Below are positions 13,427 through 16,497 of a stretch of 16,497 bases of DNA, piece after piece. Each line of letters starts with the position of its first letter. Positions within the stretch are counted from its first letter, which is position 1. The notes under the pieces were generated by a model. The model was not told where the DNA came from, ran no database searches, and saw only the letters and a program-made list of their open reading frames with translations. A program made the position numbers and the translations under genes. The DNA is from JTS-RE37 sp041743425. Lineage in GTDB: Bacteria > Bacteroidota > Bacteroidia > Flavobacteriales > Flavobacteriaceae. Location: the NCBI GenBank assembly GCA_041743425.1, contig JBGTMS010000060.1:1-16497 (forward strand), in the 5' to 3' direction.

Positions 13427-15360
13427 ACCAGAGTGCATTGCATCAGCTACTATCCTCCACATCTGCCAGGGGTATAGAAAAGGATCCTGTCAAAGCCTTT
13501 GAGCGGCGGTTAGCTACCAACCTCACGCTAATCAATTCTCTGTTTTTTTCCATTTACCCTGAAACATATTCCGGAGCTTTTTTTTTAGAGCTTCTCAATT
13601 TGATGCCAAAGCTTTTTGCAAAACGCAGCAATGACCTCAGGCTGCAGGACTTGGAACGCCTTGAGGAAGTATCCTGGTATCAGTCTGAGAAAATTGTTGG
13701 AATGCAACTCTATGTTGACCATTTTAATACGGACCTGAAGGGGCTTGAAAAAAGGCTGGACTACCTGGATCGTCTAGGTATTAATTTTATACATCTCATG
13801 CCCTTGACTACAAGGCCGGATGGTCCTAATGACGGTGGGTATGCTGTTAATAGTTATACTGAAATTGACCCGAAGTTCGGTTCAAGAGAGGATTTTCTTG
13901 AACTTACCAAAATCATGCGATCGCGTAAGATGCTTTTGATGCTGGATTTTGTTCTGAACCATACTTCCGATGAATTTGAGTGGGCAAAAAAAGCGCTGAA
14001 TGGGCAGCATAAATACCAGGAGTATTATTATACCTATCCTGACCGGACCGTTCCAGATGCCTTTGAAACTTCCCTTCCGGAAGTATTTCCCGAAACCTCA
14101 CCGGGCAATTTTACCTACCGCAGGGAAATGGACCGGTGGGTCATGACAGTTTTCAATAGCTACCAATGGGACCTAAACTATAAGAATCCAGAAGTATTCC
14201 TGGAAATGCTGACCAAGCTGATGGAGCTGGTGGACATGGGCGTCGACGTGGTCCGGTTTGACGCGCTTGCCTTCCTTTGGAAAAAACAGGGCACCAATTC
14301 CCAGAACCTTCCCGAAACCCATTTGCTGATCACTCTTTTCAGGATGTGCCTTCAGGTAATGGCACCAGGGGTGGTAGTTCTTGCTGAGGCCATCGTCTCA
14401 CCTTATGAAATTCTTAAATATTTTGGAGAGGACAACCGAAGAGGAAATGAATGCGAAATTGCCTATAACGCCAATTTCATGGCGCTGCTCTGGAACTCTA
14501 TCGCCACAACCAAAACCAATCTTCTGTATCACAACCTGCTGACTCTGCCCTCCAAACCCCGGGAGGTTACCTGGGTGAACTACATCCGTTGTCATGACGA
14601 TATTGGACTTGGATTTGATGATGGTCTTATCAGGGATATGGGTTGGGATCCATGGCAGCACAGAGGATTTTTACTGGATTATTATTGCCGGGGGCTTCCC
14701 TGGTCGCCGGCTATTGGAGTGGAGTTCATGCACAATCCAAAAACCGGTGACGGCCGGATCGCCGGGAGCACGGCTTCCCTTCTGGGATTGGAAAAAGCGC
14801 TCATTAACCAGGATGAAAACCTTTTAAGAGCGTCGATCGATAAAATAATTCTAATGCATGCCATCATCCTTTCCTGCGGAGGAATTCCTGTCGTTTACGG
14901 GGGCGATGAGTTGGCGACCCTCAATGATTATTCCTATTTGAAGGATGTTGACAAACGGGAGGATAGCCGCTGGGTGAATCGCCCTAAAATGGACTGGCGT
15001 TTGGTTGATCTCCTGGACACAGAAGCCTCGCCTGCGTCTGTGGTATATACTAGACTGAAACATCTGATAGGATTAAGGAAAGTGACCCCGGAATTTGCAG
15101 ATCGTAATAATTTTGTTCCGCATCAGACCGGCAATCCGCATTTACTGGTATTCGAAAGACCGGGAGATAAAGGTGACGGGATTCTGGTATTATGCAATTT
15201 TGACGGTGAGCGACAGGTACTCAACTATGATAGGTTCGCACAATTCGGCTACGCCGGAAACAGGGAATTCGTCGACCTTGTCAGCAATGAGATCTTTACA
15301 CTCGAAAGCGGCCTGTTGCAGTTGCAACCCTATCAGGTGATTTGGGTCCGCAGGTCCTAG
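13423..15360 (+). CDS. Amylosucrase-type GH13 sucrose-cleaving enzyme
   Basis: This 645-residue GH13 protein matches the amylosucrase/sucrose hydrolase subfamily (GH13_4), which breaks sucrose, releases fructose, and either transfers glucose to an alpha-1,4-glucan or to water. Its length is close to characterised amylosucrases, with the helical N-terminal region (1-90) those enzymes carry. Motifs in order: GGYAVNSYTEIDPKFGS (138-154), DFVLNHTSDEFEWA (175-188), nucleophile Asp280 in VDVVRFDALAFLWKKQGT, acid/base Glu322 in LAEAIV, and His391-Asp392 in NYIRCHDDIG. GGIPVVYGGDELA follows near the end of the barrel. There is no signal peptide, so it should act in the cytoplasm and needs a sucrose importer not seen here. 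It overlaps the fructokinase gene by 4 bp, and its stop interlocks with that of the convergent AlbA_2 gene. Transferase and hydrolase activity cannot be separated from sequence alone. Confidence 0.9.
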   Translation: MNQSALHQLLSSTSARGIEKDPVKAFERRLATNLTLINSLFFSIYPETYSGAFFLELLNLMPKLFAKRSNDLRLQDLERLEEVSWYQSEKIVGMQLYVDHFNTDLKGLEKRLDYLDRLGINFIHLMPLTTRPDGPNDGGYAVNSYTEIDPKFGSREDFLELTKIMRSRKMLLMLDFVLNHTSDEFEWAKKALNGQHKYQEYYYTYPDRTVPDAFETSLPEVFPETSPGNFTYRREMDRWVMTVFNSYQWDLNYKNPEVFLEMLTKLMELVDMGVDVVRFDALAFLWKKQGTNSQNLPETHLLITLFRMCLQVMAPGVVVLAEAIVSPYEILKYFGEDNRRGNECEIAYNANFMALLWNSIATTKTNLLYHNLLTLPSKPREVTWVNYIRCHDDIGLGFDDGLIRDMGWDPWQHRGFLLDYYCRGLPWSPAIGVEFMHNPKTGDGRIAGSTASLLGLEKALINQDENLLRASIDKIILMHAIILSCGGIPVVYGGDELATLNDYSYLKDVDKREDSRWVNRPKMDWRLVDLLDTEASPASVVYTRLKHLIGLRKVTPEFADRNNFVPHQTGNPHLLVFERPGDKGDGILVLCNFDGERQVLNYDRFAQFGYAGNREFVDLVSNEIFTLESGLLQLQPYQVIWVRRS

Positions 15361-16493
15361 CTGTACTTGACCTTTCGAAGGATTCTGAGAGATTCCTTCA
15401 AGACAAGATGTATCTGTTCATCATATTGCTTTAACAGTGGCCGGGCTATCTCCAGCTGGTCCTTCGCGCTCTCAAAACCATTCAGATAACATATCAGATA
15501 GGTCGCGGGCAAATGAACAAGGTCGGTCGATTCCCCCTTTGTGAACGGCAATCCCTTCTCCAGTTTCCTAAGAAGCGCATTATTGGAATTGTAGATATGA
15601 TGCAGGGTTTTTTTATCAAACTGGGGCGGCTCAAACATCAGATCACTTTGGAGTTGATAGGTTCCGTTTTCTGAAAAGGTAAGTGTAACTTTTTCCAGGG
15701 GATAATAATTCTGCTGTCTGCCCAGGCCAAGATGTACAAATTCGGTAATGGTGAATGAATTTTCATCAAAGGTGATCGAAACCTCATCGAGCGCGGAGTA
15801 GAAAAGTTTTACCTGTTCGTTGATCAGTTCTATATCCACCCTGGAATAATAGGTATCATTCCTGACTTTCTTCTTATTACCGGCCCAACAAATGACAAAC
15901 TGCTCTTTAAAAACTTTATAACTGCTGCTCAGATCGCGATGCCGGTGGTTGATGAAATCGATAACTCCATCCAACGTTAATTCAATATTATTTTTAGCAT
16001 GCTGCTCAATGGTGGCGACCATTTCTGAGTTGATATCCTTTAATAGGATATCGAAAACCTTCGGCAGACTGATGCTTCCTTCCCGGAAAAAAACGGCCCC
16101 TCCATAATACTTCCAGATATTCTTTCTCAGCGAACAGATCTTACCATTGGATGTAATGGTCACCAGCCCTACTACTTTTCCTTCCGGCAGGTGAGGGAAG
16201 GGAATATTTTCGTAGGCGATACGTGGCGGATTGTTAAGATAGGCATTCACCAAGTTCTGAATCTTACTGTCGTCGAAGAAGTCTACGCCCACAATTTTAT
16301 TGTCCTCATCCTCGACTCCAATAACGATAAAGGAATTATTGCGCGGGTTGCTGTTAGCAAGGGCACATACATGCTTCAGGAACTTTGCTTTGCCTTCTTT
16401 TTGAGCGATACTTATAAATCGTTTTTTATCATAAAAACTGTTTTCATCATTGTGGGCCAGCAGGTTTTTTACAAGTAAGCGTTTATTGATCAT
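15357..16493 (-). CDS. AlbA_2 (Schlafen-like) domain protein
   Basis: The 378-residue protein begins with an AlbA_2/Schlafen-type putative nucleotide-binding domain (about 12-140): FYDKKRFISIAQKEGKAKFL, then VCALANSNPRNNSF, VIGVEDEDNKIVGVD, and NNPPRIAYENIPFP with VGLVTI, the usual order in the family. The rest (about 150-378) is predicted soluble and helical and strand-rich, with no domain I recognise. In the literature AlbA_2 proteins are annotated as DNA-binding or transcriptional regulators, but function is rarely demonstrated. The start at 16493 is 4 bp from the window edge, so the upstream neighbour and promoter are not visible. Its TAG stop (15359-15357) shares CTAG with the TAG of the amylosucrase gene, a convergent overlap of 4 bp. 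Confidence 0.8.
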   Translation of the reverse strand: MINKRLLVKNLLAHNDENSFYDKKRFISIAQKEGKAKFLKHVCALANSNPRNNSFIVIGVEDEDNKIVGVDFFDDSKIQNLVNAYLNNPPRIAYENIPFPHLPEGKVVGLVTITSNGKICSLRKNIWKYYGGAVFFREGSISLPKVFDILLKDINSEMVATIEQHAKNNIELTLDGVIDFINHRHRDLSSSYKVFKEQFVICWAGNKKKVRNDTYYSRVDIELINEQVKLFYSALDEVSITFDENSFTITEFVHLGLGRQQNYYPLEKVTLTFSENGTYQLQSDLMFEPPQFDKKTLHHIYNSNNALLRKLEKGLPFTKGESTDLVHLPATYLICYLNGFESAKDQLEIARPLLKQYDEQIHLVLKESLRILRKVKYS

Positions 16494-16497
16494 AAAA

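Overview
The window looks like a stretch of chromosome from a marine-type Flavobacteriaceae bacterium (phylum Bacteroidota) of moderate GC content. The evidence is exact matches to the Bacteroidota -7 promoter element TAnnTTTG in front of several genes, weak or absent Shine-Dalgarno sequences, and protein types common in that family: a CAP-domain lipoprotein, a CHASE/HisKA_2 sensor kinase, a membrane-anchored helix-hairpin-helix protein and a flavobacterial collagen-like lipoprotein relic. No rRNA, tRNA, CRISPR array, insertion sequence or phage gene was seen. The species cannot be named from this window.

Layout. 1-1437 (minus) is most of a glycerol-3-phosphate dehydrogenase gene running off the left edge. 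1725-3124 holds a small hypothetical gene (minus), a divergent cvpA-like membrane protein gene (plus) and a convergent SnoaL/NTF2-like exported protein gene (minus). 3445-8380 is a run of plus-strand genes: a CAP-domain lipoprotein, 3-hydroxyanthranilate 3,4-dioxygenase, an orphan CHASE-domain histidine kinase, a DUF1304 membrane protein and an ALDH7/antiquitin-type aldehyde dehydrogenase. 8381-9951 has no intact gene. 9952-10473 is the HhH protein gene (plus). It converges, 8 bp apart, on a minus-strand pair: a PPP-type phosphoesterase gene followed by an acyl-ACP desaturase gene. 12467-15360 is a sucrose-use pair on the plus strand, fructokinase and an amylosucrase-type GH13 enzyme, overlapping by 4 bp (ATGA). 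15357-16493 (minus) is an AlbA_2-domain protein gene whose stop codon interlocks with that of the amylosucrase gene in a shared CTAG.

The main hidden content is in 8381-9951. Read on the minus strand, 9312-8779 is a heavily damaged gene for a collagen-like surface lipoprotein. It has a signal-peptide-like start, a short run of Gly-X-Y triplets and a conserved-looking C-terminal domain, broken by three frame changes and two in-frame stops, with the expected start codon and lipobox cysteine both altered. The flanking parts of this gap (8381-8778 and 9313-9951) carry no gene I can assign, although a nested hairpin follows the aldehyde dehydrogenase.

Functional links. The fructokinase and GH13 enzyme make a coherent two-step route, in which sucrose is split with release of fructose and the fructose is then phosphorylated. 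The dioxygenase belongs to the kynurenine route of tryptophan breakdown and the ALDH7 enzyme to lysine/semialdehyde oxidation, but no other gene of either pathway is present. I see no previously undescribed multi-gene system here. The window is mostly ordinary housekeeping and catabolic genes plus one decaying surface-protein locus.
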